Source: Halalkalibacter okhensis
Lineage (GTDB): Bacteria > Bacillota > Bacilli > Bacillales > Bacillaceae_D
Reading direction: 5' to 3'
Length of the DNA: 64,000 nt
Assembly: GCF_000787375.1 (NCBI RefSeq)
Contig: NZ_JRJU01000010.1
Coordinates: forward strand, 1-64,000
Numbering within the stretch: the stretch's first letter is position 1; every line of letters begins with the position of its first letter. Positions 44,886 through 55,105 of this stretch are shown piece by piece. The position numbers and the translations under genes are program-made. Under the pieces are notes generated by a model that saw only the letters and a program-made list of their open reading frames with translations, was not told the DNA's origin and ran no database searches.

Positions 44886-47705
44886 TTACATGAAATCTTG
44901 AAATTCCTCAAGGAGATCTTCTAGCTTCCCTTCATGTACAGGAACATTTGGCAGGGAGCGAATAAACTGCTTTCCATAACGAGTCGTGGAAATACGTCGG
45001 TCTAAAATAAACACGCAGCCACGATCTTGTGTCGTTCTAATTAATCTGCCAAACCCTTGTTTAAAGCGAATAATTGCTTGTGGCAATGAAATTTCCATAA
45101 ATGGATTTTTGCCTTCCTCTTTTGCTCTTTCATACTGGGCCTGCAGCAATGGTTGATCTGGCGGTGAAAATGGCAATCGAACAATGACTAAATTTCGAAG
45201 TTCGTCCCCTGGTAAATCGATCCCTTCCCAGAAGCTACTTGTTCCAAATAGAATAGCTTGATTTGTTTGTTTAAACATCTTCATGAGTTTGGCTCTACTA
45301 CCACTTGTCACTCCTTGCCCAATTAACTGAAATGCAGAGAATTCATTAAATTTTTTCACATGATAATACACTTGTTTAAGCATCTCATAAGATGTAAAAA
45401 GTACTAACATTTTTCCGCTTGATGCTTCCATCATTCTCCAAAGTTTAATTGACACTTCGATAGCAAAATCTTCATCTGAAACGTCCTTAATTGTAGGGAT
45501 ATCGCTAGGTAAGAGTAACCTAACCTGATCCATATAAGAAAAGGGTGAGGGAATTACACATTGTGTTACTCCAAAGTCGGTTAGACCTAAGCGCTTTTCT
45601 TGGTAATGAAATGAACCATTAACAGAAAGAGTAGCTGAGGTCATAACAACACTTTTCTTCTTTGCAAAGAATCGATCTGCTAAGATTTCTGACACATCAA
45701 TTGGCTTGCTGTACAAAAAGGTCGCATTTTTAGCACCTCTTGGTTCTACTTCTAACCAGTACACCATGTTTGGATCATGTTCAAGCAACAATTCATATAA
45801 TGTTTGTTCTTCTTCATACACATGATCAATCAACCCTTCAATATCTGCAATAAAACTTCGATCTTTGTATGTCATGTCATCCTTCTTTTCAGAAAATGGC
45901 TTTATCCACCTTTGGAGCTCTGCAATGCAATCCTTTGTTTGCATGTGCACTCGCATGGCACACTCGAGAATCGCTTGCCACGTTGAACTTGATTCTAAGT
46001 AGCTCTCATAACGGTAACGCAATCGTCCTACATCTGTTGCGCTTGCTTTTGTCTTTGACAAAACATAGCCATGAAGCATGCGAAACAATTCATCGACTTC
46101 ATCTTTTAATATTTGGACAAAATCTAAGCTAGTACTTGACTTTGATACATTGGCAATTTGATATTCTTGAATTAAGCGAGTTAGTTGCTCTAACATTCCA
46201 TCTTCTTGACTTAACCCTAATCGTTGAAATAAGTAAGAAAACGAGACAAAATCAGCTTTTGCTCCTAAATGATCACTTGCTGTTTCTTCTAAATGGTGGG
46301 CTTCATCTAAAATCGCATAAGAATACGTTGGTAATAATCGTTGTTCATGAACAAGATCTGTACTTAAAAGCGCGTGATTTGTAATCACGATATCTGATGA
46401 TTGAGCACGTTTTCTCGCTCTGTGATAAAAGCAACGCGAGAACCAAGGACTATAGCGGCCAAGATCTGAAGCTGCATCGCTTTGTACTTCATACCAAAAA
46501 CCTTTGCCGCCAGATGGAAGATTTAACTCTTCCATATCTCCATGCTCTGTTTCTGTTAACCAAATTAGAATTAAGGCTTTGGTCAACAACACATCATAAC
46601 TGTCTTCGTTAGTATGCAATAAGGACTGTTCAAATTTACGTAAGCACAAATAATGACTTCTACCTTTTAGCAAAGAAACACGTACCGGGAAAGGAAGAAG
46701 GTGATGAAGTAATGGCAAATCTCTTGATAGTAATTGTTCTTGAAGAGGAATCGTTTGTGTGCTTACAATAACAGGCTCATTTTTTGTATAGGCAAAAAAT
46801 GCAGCCGGGAGTAAATACGCTAATGACTTCCCTGTACCTGTTCCGGCTTCAATCATTTTATGCCCATTTTGTTGAAATGCCTCTACTACTTCCAACATCA
46901 TTTTTTGTTGTCCAGGTCTAAGTTCGTAATTCGTAAAAGCCGTTTGCATCTTACCATCTTCATTATATAACCCTTGTAAAAAATCATGAAAAGAAGGCTG
47001 ATCCTTTCTTTCTTCTAATTCAGATTTCCCTTCTATTTTTCTTAAGGCGATTTGGCGATAACAATCATATTGTTCATCATCCATTAACCCTTGAGACAAC
47101 TTCTGTTGAATAATGGATTGCAACATAGGTTCTAAATCACTTTTAAATCTTCTAGAAAGTGGTGCCAATTGTTGTAGTGTTAACAATGGCAGTTGATTTA
47201 ATTTATGTAATAATGACAAAAATAGCGTAGCTGTAACTTCGGCATCACTATCTGCTTGATGGGGTCTGTCATGAGCGAAACCAAGTTGCTCTGCTAGTTG
47301 TCCTAGTTTATAACTATCCTGCTTTGGTAGTAATACCCTTGATAATTCAACAGTATCAAAAATAGGCATACCAGGTAGATCATAGCCTTCTAATGCCATT
47401 TGATTTTTTAGAAATGCTTGATCAAAATCAACATTATGAGCAACAAAATTGCTATTTTTAAATAAGGTTAGTAATTCAGGGATAACCTCACGAAAAGAAG
47501 GGGCATTCTTTACTAGATCATCAGAAATGCCCGTTAGCTCTTCTATAAATGGAGGGATTTCTTTTCCAGGGTTAATAAAAGAAGCAAAAGTTTCAACAAT
47601 TTCTCCTTCTTCTATCACTACTGCTCCAATTTGAATTACTCGGTCCCCTTTTGTAACCGAGTGCCCCGTTGTTTCAACATCAACTACAACATAACGTTCG
47701 TTCAT
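44886..47705 (-). CDS. dinG: DinG-type helicase with N-terminal exonuclease
   Basis: 939 residues from ATG 47705 (GAGGTGTACA upstream). Residues 1-170 are a DnaQ-like 3'-5' exonuclease (VDVETTG, NVDFDQAFL, HQADSDAEV). Then follows a superfamily 2 XPD/DinG helicase: EAGTGTGKSLAYL (Walker A), DEAHHLEE (Walker B), TSATLS, and FGRLIRT (motif VI). No clear Fe-S Cys cluster is seen, as in Gram-positive DinG. Located upstream of a TPR gene. Confidence 0.94.
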   Translation of the reverse strand: MNERYVVVDVETTGHSVTKGDRVIQIGAVVIEEGEIVETFASFINPGKEIPPFIEELTGISDDLVKNAPSFREVIPELLTLFKNSNFVAHNVDFDQAFLKNQMALEGYDLPGMPIFDTVELSRVLLPKQDSYKLGQLAEQLGFAHDRPHQADSDAEVTATLFLSLLHKLNQLPLLTLQQLAPLSRRFKSDLEPMLQSIIQQKLSQGLMDDEQYDCYRQIALRKIEGKSELEERKDQPSFHDFLQGLYNEDGKMQTAFTNYELRPGQQKMMLEVVEAFQQNGHKMIEAGTGTGKSLAYLLPAAFFAYTKNEPVIVSTQTIPLQEQLLSRDLPLLHHLLPFPVRVSLLKGRSHYLCLRKFEQSLLHTNEDSYDVLLTKALILIWLTETEHGDMEELNLPSGGKGFWYEVQSDAASDLGRYSPWFSRCFYHRARKRAQSSDIVITNHALLSTDLVHEQRLLPTYSYAILDEAHHLEETASDHLGAKADFVSFSYLFQRLGLSQEDGMLEQLTRLIQEYQIANVSKSSTSLDFVQILKDEVDELFRMLHGYVLSKTKASATDVGRLRYRYESYLESSSTWQAILECAMRVHMQTKDCIAELQRWIKPFSEKKDDMTYKDRSFIADIEGLIDHVYEEEQTLYELLLEHDPNMVYWLEVEPRGAKNATFLYSKPIDVSEILADRFFAKKKSVVMTSATLSVNGSFHYQEKRLGLTDFGVTQCVIPSPFSYMDQVRLLLPSDIPTIKDVSDEDFAIEVSIKLWRMMEASSGKMLVLFTSYEMLKQVYYHVKKFNEFSAFQLIGQGVTSGSRAKLMKMFKQTNQAILFGTSSFWEGIDLPGDELRNLVIVRLPFSPPDQPLLQAQYERAKEEGKNPFMEISLPQAIIRFKQGFGRLIRTTQDRGCVFILDRRISTTRYGKQFIRSLPNVPVHEGKLEDLLEEFQDFM

Positions 47706-47727
47706 TGTACACCTCGTTCTAAAAACC

Positions 47728-48705
47728 CTATTCAACAAGTTGTAGTTCCGAAATTTCTGGCCAACTCTTTTGCAACCACTTTAGTGAGTGAGTAATGTTT
47801 TCATTATTTGGGTCTAATTGGATGGCTTCATGAAATGATTTTAATGCATTGGTTTTGTCATCTAATAACGCATAATTCCAAGCTAGACCATGTAAAACAT
47901 GTACTGAACCTAAATGCTTTTCTTGCACCCGTTTGTAACAATGAATAGCTGCTTGATGATAGCCATGCCATTCACAAACGTAAGCTAGAGCAAACAAAGA
48001 CTCTTCGGAATCTAAAAGGGAAATGCTTGTTGTCCAACACGTCCAGGCTTCATCTAGATTCCCACTTTGCCACTGGCAGCAACCTAAAAAAAAGAATGCT
48101 TCTCCGTCGTCAGGAACTTGTTTAATATAGGATAAGAAATATTGTTTTGCCATATGAAATACTTCATTAAAATAATAACAGATACCTAAATTATACACGA
48201 CATCATAAGATGAAGTAAGTTCATTTGCCTTCTCAAATGAAACGATTGCATCATCTAGACGTTCTTCTCTCGTTTGTACGCAACCTAATCCAACATGTGC
48301 AAAGTGCAAAAGAGCGGGGTATTCGCATACTTGTACAACATACAAAAAAGTTTCTTTTGCCTCTTCTAGTTGTTCTGAAAATAGGTAAGAAAAGCCTAAA
48401 TAAAGCCTGCGTAATTCATCATTAGGTCCCATTCCTGATTCTTTCTTTAACGTACGTGCCGCCTGCTCAAACATCTCCAGTTCATAAAATGTTGTTCCTT
48501 TTGAGTGATAAGAAAAGGACGGCTCTCTTTTTGGATTTTTTAACTCATTTATTTTTTCATCAAGCTCTGTCCATTTGTCTAAAAGCGAACCTGCTGTTTC
48601 TTCCAAATATTTCAGTTGATTTTCTTGTTCTGATTCAGACATGAAAGCCCATTTTTTTTCTATATTTTCATAAATGGTATTCCAGGAAGTAATCCAATCG
48701 TTCAA
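47728..48705 (-). CDS. Tetratricopeptide repeat protein
   Basis: 325 residues from a TTG at 48705 (AGGAGGGG upstream). Several TPR units are seen: HVGLGCVQTREERLDDAIVS, YNLGICYYFNEVFHMAKQY, FFLGCCQWQSGNLDEAWTC, and HGLAWNYALLDDKTNALKSF. It is a protein-protein scaffold with no enzyme motif. It is 22 bases from dinG and 63 from panD, so it may share the pan-dinG transcript. Confidence 0.8.
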   Translation of the reverse strand: MNDWITSWNTIYENIEKKWAFMSESEQENQLKYLEETAGSLLDKWTELDEKINELKNPKREPSFSYHSKGTTFYELEMFEQAARTLKKESGMGPNDELRRLYLGFSYLFSEQLEEAKETFLYVVQVCEYPALLHFAHVGLGCVQTREERLDDAIVSFEKANELTSSYDVVYNLGICYYFNEVFHMAKQYFLSYIKQVPDDGEAFFFLGCCQWQSGNLDEAWTCWTTSISLLDSEESLFALAYVCEWHGYHQAAIHCYKRVQEKHLGSVHVLHGLAWNYALLDDKTNALKSFHEAIQLDPNNENITHSLKWLQKSWPEISELQLVE

Positions 48706-48768
48706 AAAAACCCCTCCTCTCGATAACTATACTTAAAGTGTTTATCGAAGAGGACGGGAATATTCGAA

Positions 48769-49152
48769 TTATAAGACGGTAGAAGCTGGCTCTTTGTCTA
48801 ACATTTCAACAATTTGGTTATTTTCATTCATGATCGCTACTTTTGGCTCATGAGCCCTCACATTCTCTTCTGCAACTTGTGCATAAGAAATGACAATAAT
48901 CACATCTCCTTCATGAACAAGTCTTGCAGCAGCCCCATTTAAACAAAAAACATTACTTCCACGTGGACCTTTAATTACATACGTTTCAAATCTTTGACCA
49001 TTATTATTATTGACAATTTGCACTTTTTCATTTTCTAAAATATCAACAGCATCCATAATGTCTTCATCAATGGTAATACTTCCAACATAATTTAAGTTCG
49101 ATTCTGTTACTCGTGCGCGGTGTATTTTTGACTTCATCATCGTGCGATACAT
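48769..49152 (-). CDS. panD: Aspartate 1-decarboxylase
   Basis: 127 residues. It makes beta-alanine for pantothenate. The self-processing site is G-S within YVGSITIDE, giving the pyruvoyl group on Ser25, with RATVE-type [10 protein letters not shown] before it and [19 protein letters not shown] after it. Its ATG overlaps the panC stop (TAATG). Last gene of panBCD. Confidence 0.96.
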   Translation of the reverse strand: MYRTMMKSKIHRARVTESNLNYVGSITIDEDIMDAVDILENEKVQIVNNNNGQRFETYVIKGPRGSNVFCLNGAAARLVHEGDVIIVISYAQVAEENVRAHEPKVAIMNENNQIVEMLDKEPASTVL

Positions 49153-50006
49153 TACTTTTCCCCCTGAATATCAACTATATAATTATCAATTAACCGAGCA
49201 TTCTTATAAACATAGGCAACTGCAAGGATGACTTTACCACTAAGACGTTCCGATTGTTCTAGACTCGGATAACTTAAAACGTCTATATAATCAACCTTCC
49301 CAGATCCTGACTCAAGACGTTTCTCCAACTCCGCTCTTATGAACGCTCGACTCGTTTCTCCAGATCTGATCAACTTGGCTCCTTCCTTTAGAGCCTCATA
49401 TAGAAACGGCGCTTCATCTCTTTCCTCTTTCGTTAAATAAACATTTCGAGAACTTTTTGCTAATCCGTCCTCTTCCCGAACCGTCGGACAACCATGGATG
49501 ATTACAGGCACATTAAAAGCATCAACCATGTTCATAATAATAGCTAGTTGCTGCGCATCCTTTTGCCCAAAATAAGCCTCATTCGGTTGTACAATTTGTA
49601 GTAACTTCATAACAACCGTTGCGACACCGTCAAAATGGCCAGGTCGACTAGAGCCACAAAGAACATTTACACCACTTGTAACATGAATGGACATTGGCAT
49701 ATTTGTAGGATACATTTCGGGAACTGAAGGATAAAAAATAACATCTACCCCGGCTTTTTGGGCGATTTGTTCATCCCTTTGAAAATCCCTTGGATACCGA
49801 TCCAAATCTTCATTTGGTCCAAACTGAAGCGGGTTTACAAAAATACTCAAAACAACAAAATCATGGTCTTTCCTTGCTGCTTCAATTAAACTCACATGCC
49901 CTTCATGTAAGTAACCCATAGTTGGAACAAAGCCGATCGATAAACCAGTTTGTTTTGCAGCTATCACTTCATTTCGTATAGCTTCAATTGCCTCAACTAC
50001 TTTCAC
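49152..50006 (-). CDS. panC: Pantothenate synthetase
   Basis: 284 residues. It ligates pantoate and beta-alanine with ATP. The HIGH-like motif is in [16 protein letters not shown], and [19 protein letters not shown] is present. [10 protein letters not shown] and the KMSKS-like SSRN follow. It begins with GTG overlapping panB by 4 bases, with GGAGG inside the end of panB. Middle gene of the pan operon. Confidence 0.96.
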   Translation of the reverse strand: MKVVEAIEAIRNEVIAAKQTGLSIGFVPTMGYLHEGHVSLIEAARKDHDFVVLSIFVNPLQFGPNEDLDRYPRDFQRDEQIAQKAGVDVIFYPSVPEMYPTNMPMSIHVTSGVNVLCGSSRPGHFDGVATVVMKLLQIVQPNEAYFGQKDAQQLAIIMNMVDAFNVPVIIHGCPTVREEDGLAKSSRNVYLTKEERDEAPFLYEALKEGAKLIRSGETSRAFIRAELEKRLESGSGKVDYIDVLSYPSLEQSERLSGKVILAVAYVYKNARLIDNYIVDIQGEK

Positions 50007-50842
50007 TTGCTCACGCCTCCGTACAAACCTGACAGTGCTTCCTCACTCATTGTAAAGGAATGTTCTTTAGCAGGAAATTTCTGTTCTTTGACTTCTTGCA
50101 CATATAACTTTAATGCCTGCTCGATTATTGGTGATACATTCGCATAACTCTTAACAAACTTAGGCACATGAACATCCCCATACCCAAGAATATCATGGTA
50201 AACAAGAACTTGGCCGTCCGTATCAACACCGGCCCCGATACCAATAATAGGAATATTACATTTTTCCGACAACATCTCTCCTACTTGCTCCGGGACACAT
50301 TCAACGACAATAGCAAAAGCACCAGCTTCTTCTAACGCTTTAGCATCTGCTAGCAGTTTTCTCGCTGATTCAGGGTCTTTCCCTTGCACTCGATATCCAC
50401 CTAATACACCTACCGATTGAGGTGTCAATCCTAAATGGCCCATTACAGGAACGCCTGCTTCTGTTAGTTTCGCAACTGTTTCAATAACTGGTCCTGCACC
50501 CTCAAGTTTAACCGCACTCGCACCACCTTCTTGAAGTAACCGTTTCGCATGGGCAAATGTATCCTGTAAACTAGCGTGATACGTCAAAAATGGCATATCT
50601 GTAACAATGAATGTATTTTGTGCTCCTCGTCTTGCCGCCTTCGTGTGAAGGACCATGTCGTCAATGGTTACTGGTACAGTTGAATCATAGCCAAGAACGA
50701 CCATTCCAAGAGAATCGCCTACAAGGATCATATCCATACCTGATTGTTCAACAAGGCGGGCAGCTGGTGCATCATAGGCAGTCATCATGGTAATTTTATC
50801 TTTCCTTTGTTTCATCTTCATAAAGCTGGCTGTTGTTTTCAT
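50003..50842 (-). CDS. panB: 3-methyl-2-oxobutanoate hydroxymethyltransferase
   Basis: 279 residues. It makes ketopantoate from 2-oxoisovalerate and methylene-tetrahydrofolate. Metal-binding [14 protein letters not shown], then VKLEGAG and [11 protein letters not shown], and FVKSYANV at the C-terminal end. The ATG follows GGGAGGAAGAAAAG. First gene of panBCD, preceded by a structured leader with a terminator and two pan-type stem-loops. Confidence 0.97.
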   Translation of the reverse strand: MKTTASFMKMKQRKDKITMMTAYDAPAARLVEQSGMDMILVGDSLGMVVLGYDSTVPVTIDDMVLHTKAARRGAQNTFIVTDMPFLTYHASLQDTFAHAKRLLQEGGASAVKLEGAGPVIETVAKLTEAGVPVMGHLGLTPQSVGVLGGYRVQGKDPESARKLLADAKALEEAGAFAIVVECVPEQVGEMLSEKCNIPIIGIGAGVDTDGQVLVYHDILGYGDVHVPKFVKSYANVSPIIEQALKLYVQEVKEQKFPAKEHSFTMSEEALSGLYGGVSK

Positions 50843-50882
50843 CTTTTCTTCCTCCCTTTTTACGAGGAGAGCTCATGACGTC

Positions 50883-50950
50883 AAATAAAAAAGGACTGCT
50901 CCTCATCTCACATACATAGTTATGTAGTGCCAGACAGGAGGGCAGTCCCT
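50883..50950 (-). terminator. Leader terminator (possible attenuator) upstream of panB
   Basis: GGACTGC pairs with GCAGTCC and TCCT with AGGA around a smaller inner hairpin; TTTTTTATTT follows. It ends 41 bases before the panB start and lies downstream of the pan-type stem-loops, so it sits in the panB 5' leader. Confidence 0.65.
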
Positions 50951-51019
50951 TCTTTAAAGCATTCAAAAACAAATTTGTCCAAAATACAAACTGTTTTTTG
51001 ACGAAATGTTATGAACCCC

Positions 51020-51099
51020 TCTGTCCTAGTCCTGATGGATCAAGGCAGACCCGTTTTTCATTGTGCTTACTTGGTGCAGTTCCAAATTGGATACCGCCC
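51020..51099 (-). promoter_or_regulatory. Tandem pan-motif-like RNA stem-loops in the panBCD leader
   Basis: Two stem-loops on the minus strand, at 51099-51073 and 51049-51020. Each has a bulged A on the 5' side just before a TCC...GGA stem and a bulged A on the 3' side (GC-A-CC; GG-A-CAG). Two bulged adenosines and two copies upstream of pantothenate genes is the description of the pan RNA motif. The base pairing was drawn by eye. Confidence 0.65.
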
Positions 51100-51108
51100 A
51101 TCAAAAAA

Positions 51109-51118
51109 AGTATAACAG
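51109..51118 (-). promoter_or_regulatory. Possible extended -10 promoter for panBCD
   Basis: The minus strand reads TG-T-TATACT right after the birA stop, starting a transcript that would hold both pan-type stem-loops. No convincing -35 box was seen. Confidence 0.4.
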
Positions 51119-51119
51119 A

Positions 51120-52103
51120 TTACTCTTCAACTTGGGAAGCAATTTCAATGTCCGCTGAATAAATCTTATGCTCTTGACCTTTTTCATCTTCTAACAAAAG
51201 GACTCCATCATTTGTGATTCCTTTAGCATAACCATAAATTACTTCACGCATTGTTCGTGCATAAATATAGGTTCCTACACTGATCGAATACACTTCCCAA
51301 AGCGACCTTATTGGTGTAAATCCCTCGTTTAAATACAAATCATAAAGATGCTCAAATTCATTTAAAACTGCTGAAATGACTTGTGCCCTTTCCACTGTTT
51401 TTCCTTTCTCAATTGCTAATGAAGTCGCAAGGTCCCTTATCGATGGATCGAAGTCATCCGACCGCTGATTAACATTGATGCCTATGCCAATGATAATCGA
51501 ATGCACCCGATCAGGGTCTGCTTGCATTTCTGTTAATATCCCAACAAGCTTCTTTCCTTTTAAAAGGATATCGTTCGGCCACTTTATATCACACTCAATT
51601 CCCACTATGTTTTTAATTGCTCGAACAACGGCAACCGCGGTCAGCAAGGTGAGCTGTGGAGTTTTTTGCGGAGGTAAATCTGGCCGTAAAATCATACTGA
51701 TGGATACACTCGTGCCCTTCCTTGAATACCAATCACGACCTAGCCTCCCTTTTCCAGCTGTTTGTTCATTGGCAATAACGACATGGCCTTCGGTTGCACC
51801 TTCTTGAGCTAATTTATGAGCAGTAAACTGTGTTGAGTCCGTTGCATCAAAATAAGTTAGTTCTTGCCCTAATCGTTTTGTTGACAACCCAACTTTCACT
51901 TCATGAGGATGGATTCCATCACCTTTACTGACGAGGCGATACCCTTTTCTTGGTGCTGATTCTAGTTGATATCCATTTTTTCTCAGTTCATCAATGTGTT
52001 TCCAAATGGCCGTTCTTGAACAGCCTAGTTGCTGACTAATCATTTCACCAGAAACAAACTCGCCTGAATGCTCAGCAAAGATTTTGAGAAGTTGCTCCTT
52101 CAT
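51120..52103 (-). CDS. birA: Biotin-[acetyl-CoA-carboxylase] ligase/biotin repressor
   Basis: 327 residues from ATG 52103 (GGAGG 8 bases upstream). An N-terminal winged helix (GEMISQQLGCSRTAIWKHID) allows it to repress biotin genes. The catalytic domain has the biotin/ATP loop QTAGKGRLGRDW and KWPNDILLKGKKLVGIL, with an SH3-like end. It biotinylates carboxylases. It lies directly after cca and is the last gene of the long ypjD operon. Confidence 0.96.
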   Translation of the reverse strand: MKEQLLKIFAEHSGEFVSGEMISQQLGCSRTAIWKHIDELRKNGYQLESAPRKGYRLVSKGDGIHPHEVKVGLSTKRLGQELTYFDATDSTQFTAHKLAQEGATEGHVVIANEQTAGKGRLGRDWYSRKGTSVSISMILRPDLPPQKTPQLTLLTAVAVVRAIKNIVGIECDIKWPNDILLKGKKLVGILTEMQADPDRVHSIIIGIGINVNQRSDDFDPSIRDLATSLAIEKGKTVERAQVISAVLNEFEHLYDLYLNEGFTPIRSLWEVYSISVGTYIYARTMREVIYGYAKGITNDGVLLLEDEKGQEHKIYSADIEIASQVEE

Positions 52104-52106
52104 CAC

Positions 52107-53237
52107 TCATCCCTCCTCTAAAATAGCGTTCAATAAAACTTCTTTCTCATTTTGACATTGACCAGTAACAACGAGCTGTTCAGCTAACATAAGAGCTTCC
52201 TTAACCCACGGTCCTTGATTCTTTTTTAATGCGTGAATGAGATCTCGTCCAGATATGGCAAGTTCCGACCTTTGATGAATAGGCAGAGATTCCCACATTT
52301 CTAGCAATTGAGCAATATTCTGATTTTCTTTATTATATAAATTTCTTAAATTTTCAACATCAATCGCTACTTGTATCGATGCGTCATACAGATCCAGGCG
52401 ATTCCATTGTTTTTTATGCCGTAGTTCATAATAGAAAAGTCTAGCTTGAATTTTCTTTACTTGTTCGTTAGACAACGCCAGATTCTTTAAATATTGTTCA
52501 TTTATTCTACTCAAACATAGACAAAATGCAGTTAAACAAACGGTGTCAGTAGACTGCTTTAAAGACTTAACATTAGATAAGCCGTCTAACGCCTGTTCGG
52601 TTAACTCAAGTCCTGGAATTGATTTGAATAAACATGTACTCATGATCAAATCTAGGGCTAGGTTGCGGTGTTTCCCTTTTAATAACTTAATCCATTCCTT
52701 TATAACTCGCTCAATTGCAACGTCCTGTATTCGTTCATGATTAGTCGAAATAATAGACAATAGTTCTTGATCAATATCAAATCCTAACTCGCTAACGAAG
52801 CGAAATACCCGGAGCATTCTGAGTGGGTCTTCGATCATCCGATCAAAAGGTTCACACGCCCTTAACACGTTTTGAAAGAGATCATCCTGCCCCCTTACAA
52901 AATCAAACACTTCACCATTACAGTCCATAAGTAAGCTATTAATCGTCAAGTCACGGAGACTCACATCATCGATAATGGTCACACCTCTAATTGTTGTTAC
53001 TTCATATTTCTCATCTCCGTGTTTAACGATCACAGTTTGGTGAAGGTTATTCATTCTATATGTTTTTGAAAATAATCTAGACACCTCATCGGGAGTAGCC
53101 GTCGTCACAATATCGATATCAGCTACTTTACGTTTTAATAAATAATCACGTACAGCACCTCCAACAATATAGGCGTCAAATCCATTTTCATTTAATCTAT
53201 GTAGGACATCTTTCGCTTTCTTCCATTCACTTGCCAA
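52107..53237 (-). CDS. cca: CCA tRNA nucleotidyltransferase
   Basis: 376 residues from TTG 53237 (GAGG upstream). Nucleotidyltransferase motifs: VGGAVRDYLLKRKVADIDIVT with the catalytic DxD, and RRDLT-like VSLRDLTINSLLMD, then DPLRMLRVFRF. It adds CCA to tRNA 3' ends. Genome neighbourhood bshA-cca-birA is standard for Bacillus. Confidence 0.95.
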   Translation of the reverse strand: MASEWKKAKDVLHRLNENGFDAYIVGGAVRDYLLKRKVADIDIVTTATPDEVSRLFSKTYRMNNLHQTVIVKHGDEKYEVTTIRGVTIIDDVSLRDLTINSLLMDCNGEVFDFVRGQDDLFQNVLRACEPFDRMIEDPLRMLRVFRFVSELGFDIDQELLSIISTNHERIQDVAIERVIKEWIKLLKGKHRNLALDLIMSTCLFKSIPGLELTEQALDGLSNVKSLKQSTDTVCLTAFCLCLSRINEQYLKNLALSNEQVKKIQARLFYYELRHKKQWNRLDLYDASIQVAIDVENLRNLYNKENQNIAQLLEMWESLPIHQRSELAISGRDLIHALKKNQGPWVKEALMLAEQLVVTGQCQNEKEVLLNAILEEG

Positions 53238-53258
53238 AACGAATTCCTCATTTCCGAT

Positions 53259-54389
53259 CTATTCATTTTGCAATAATTGCTGATAAAGCTTCTCATACCT
53301 CGATACAATGATTCGAGAATGAAAAATATCTTTCACTCTTTCTACTCCACGAACAGAGAAGGCCTCATAACTTGCTGAATCTTGTAATAGTGAAATAGCT
53401 TTATCAGCTATACAATCGATATCACCAATTTCACAAAGATATCCTGTTTCACCGTCTACAATCACTTCTGGAATTCCTCCCGTTTTTGTCCCTATAACTG
53501 GGACACCACAAGCCATCGCTTCTAATGCAACAAGTCCAAAGCTTTCCTTCTCACTTAACAAAAGCATAAGGTCGCTCATCGATAGGAGCTCAGCAATATG
53601 CTTTTGATTTCCTAAAAACAACACATGATCTTCGATGTGTAACTGCTTTGCTAACTGTCTAGCAACAGCAAGTTCTGGTCCATTTCCAATTAACAGTAGT
53701 TTTGATTTAACTCTGGCTGTAATTCTTGCAAAACTTTTGATCACATCAGACACTCGTTTGACAGGCCGAAAATTTGAGATATGAATCAAGACTTTTTCAT
53801 CCTCTTGCAGTTGGTAATGCTTCTTTAAATCAGTAACTTCTCGTTTCATATAGACGCGTTCATCAATAAAATTATATACGGTCTCTATTGGCATATCGGT
53901 TGATACAAGTTCACGAGTTTGCTCAACTAAATCATTAGAAACTGCCGTCACAAGATCTGATTTCTCTATGCCAAACTTAATGATATCTTTTAGTGAAGGG
54001 TCATAACCTAGTACGGTAATATCCGTCCCATGTAACGTTGTCATAATCTTCACATTATGCTCAACCATTTGCTTGGCTAAAATGGCACAGATCGCATGAG
54101 GAACTGCATAATGAACGTGGATAATATCGAGTTTTTGTCGCTTTACAATCTCAGCCATTTTACTAGCAAGTGTTAAATCATACGGAGGATATTGAAAAAC
54201 AGAATATTGATTTACTTCAACTTCATGATAATAAATATTTGGATACACACGATCTAAGCGAAACGGAACACTAGAAGTAATAAAATGAACTTCATGCCCA
54301 CGTTCAGCAAGCAGTTTCCCAAGTTCAGTTGCAATAACCCCTGACCCACCAACTGTAGGGTAACAACTGATTCCTATTTTAAGACTCAT
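53259..54389 (-). CDS. bshA: Bacillithiol synthesis glycosyltransferase BshA
   Basis: 376 residues, GT4 family. It transfers N-acetylglucosamine from UDP-GlcNAc to L-malate. GGSGVIATELGKLLA is the N-terminal glycine loop; HVHYAVPHA, and EKESFGLVALEAMACGVPVIG is the donor-binding E-x7-E motif. It overlaps bshB1 by 4 bases (ATGA). Confidence 0.95.
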   Translation of the reverse strand: MSLKIGISCYPTVGGSGVIATELGKLLAERGHEVHFITSSVPFRLDRVYPNIYYHEVEVNQYSVFQYPPYDLTLASKMAEIVKRQKLDIIHVHYAVPHAICAILAKQMVEHNVKIMTTLHGTDITVLGYDPSLKDIIKFGIEKSDLVTAVSNDLVEQTRELVSTDMPIETVYNFIDERVYMKREVTDLKKHYQLQEDEKVLIHISNFRPVKRVSDVIKSFARITARVKSKLLLIGNGPELAVARQLAKQLHIEDHVLFLGNQKHIAELLSMSDLMLLLSEKESFGLVALEAMACGVPVIGTKTGGIPEVIVDGETGYLCEIGDIDCIADKAISLLQDSASYEAFSVRGVERVKDIFHSRIIVSRYEKLYQQLLQNE

Positions 54390-55105
54390 AAACGCTGTTC
54401 CTTTCCTGCAAATAAGTTCGTTATGACTATTGGTTTAGTCGTTTTAAATCCTTCTGCATAGGTTACCCCGGCTTCTTTTCCAAATAAACGCTCTCTCGCC
54501 TCAACAACAGCTATGTATCCATTTGTTAAAGGCGTATCTACAGTATTTACCGTTTTTATAAATTGACTTTCATAGGCTTGTAACGCTCGCATTTTTGTTT
54601 CAAAGAAATTCGTGACATCTACAACAAAATCTGGATGCTCATATCCATTAATAAAATAAAAATACACATCATCAGGACGAAAGGCATTTAATTTTTCACT
54701 ACATATATAACGCTTAATTCCCGCATTAAACACAGCCTCTTTTACAATATCCGAACAAGCACCATGGTCAGGATGGCGATCCACTTGGTAAGGGGTAAAC
54801 ACAATTGAAGGTTTATATTTCCGAATGACAGACACGACATCGGAAAGTTGGTCTTCTGTAATGTTCTTCAATCCTCGGTCGCTAAGAGAAAGTTGTATAC
54901 GTGCTGTAAGTTTTAAGATCTCTCCTGCCGTTTTAGCCTCTTTTTGCCTTTGTTCAACTGTTCCATTTGATGAGTACTCCGCCTTTGTTAAATCACAGAT
55001 GCCTACACGAAAACCTTCACTTGCATATTTAGCTAAAGTTGCACCCATCCCGATTTCAACATCATCGGGATGGGCACCAAAGGCAAGGATATCTAACCTA
55101 TCCAT
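54386..55105 (-). CDS. bshB1: Bacillithiol N-acetylglucosaminyl-malate deacetylase BshB1
   Basis: 239 residues from ATG 55105, which overlaps the mgsA end by 8 bases; upstream starts (55147, 55117) lack spacing. Zinc motif AHPDDVEIG near residue 12, and HPDHGACSD about 100 residues later, as in the PIG-L deacetylase family. It gives GlcN-malate for BshC (gene not in this window). Confidence 0.94.
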   Translation of the reverse strand: MDRLDILAFGAHPDDVEIGMGATLAKYASEGFRVGICDLTKAEYSSNGTVEQRQKEAKTAGEILKLTARIQLSLSDRGLKNITEDQLSDVVSVIRKYKPSIVFTPYQVDRHPDHGACSDIVKEAVFNAGIKRYICSEKLNAFRPDDVYFYFINGYEHPDFVVDVTNFFETKMRALQAYESQFIKTVNTVDTPLTNGYIAVVEARERLFGKEAGVTYAEGFKTTKPIVITNLFAGKEQRL

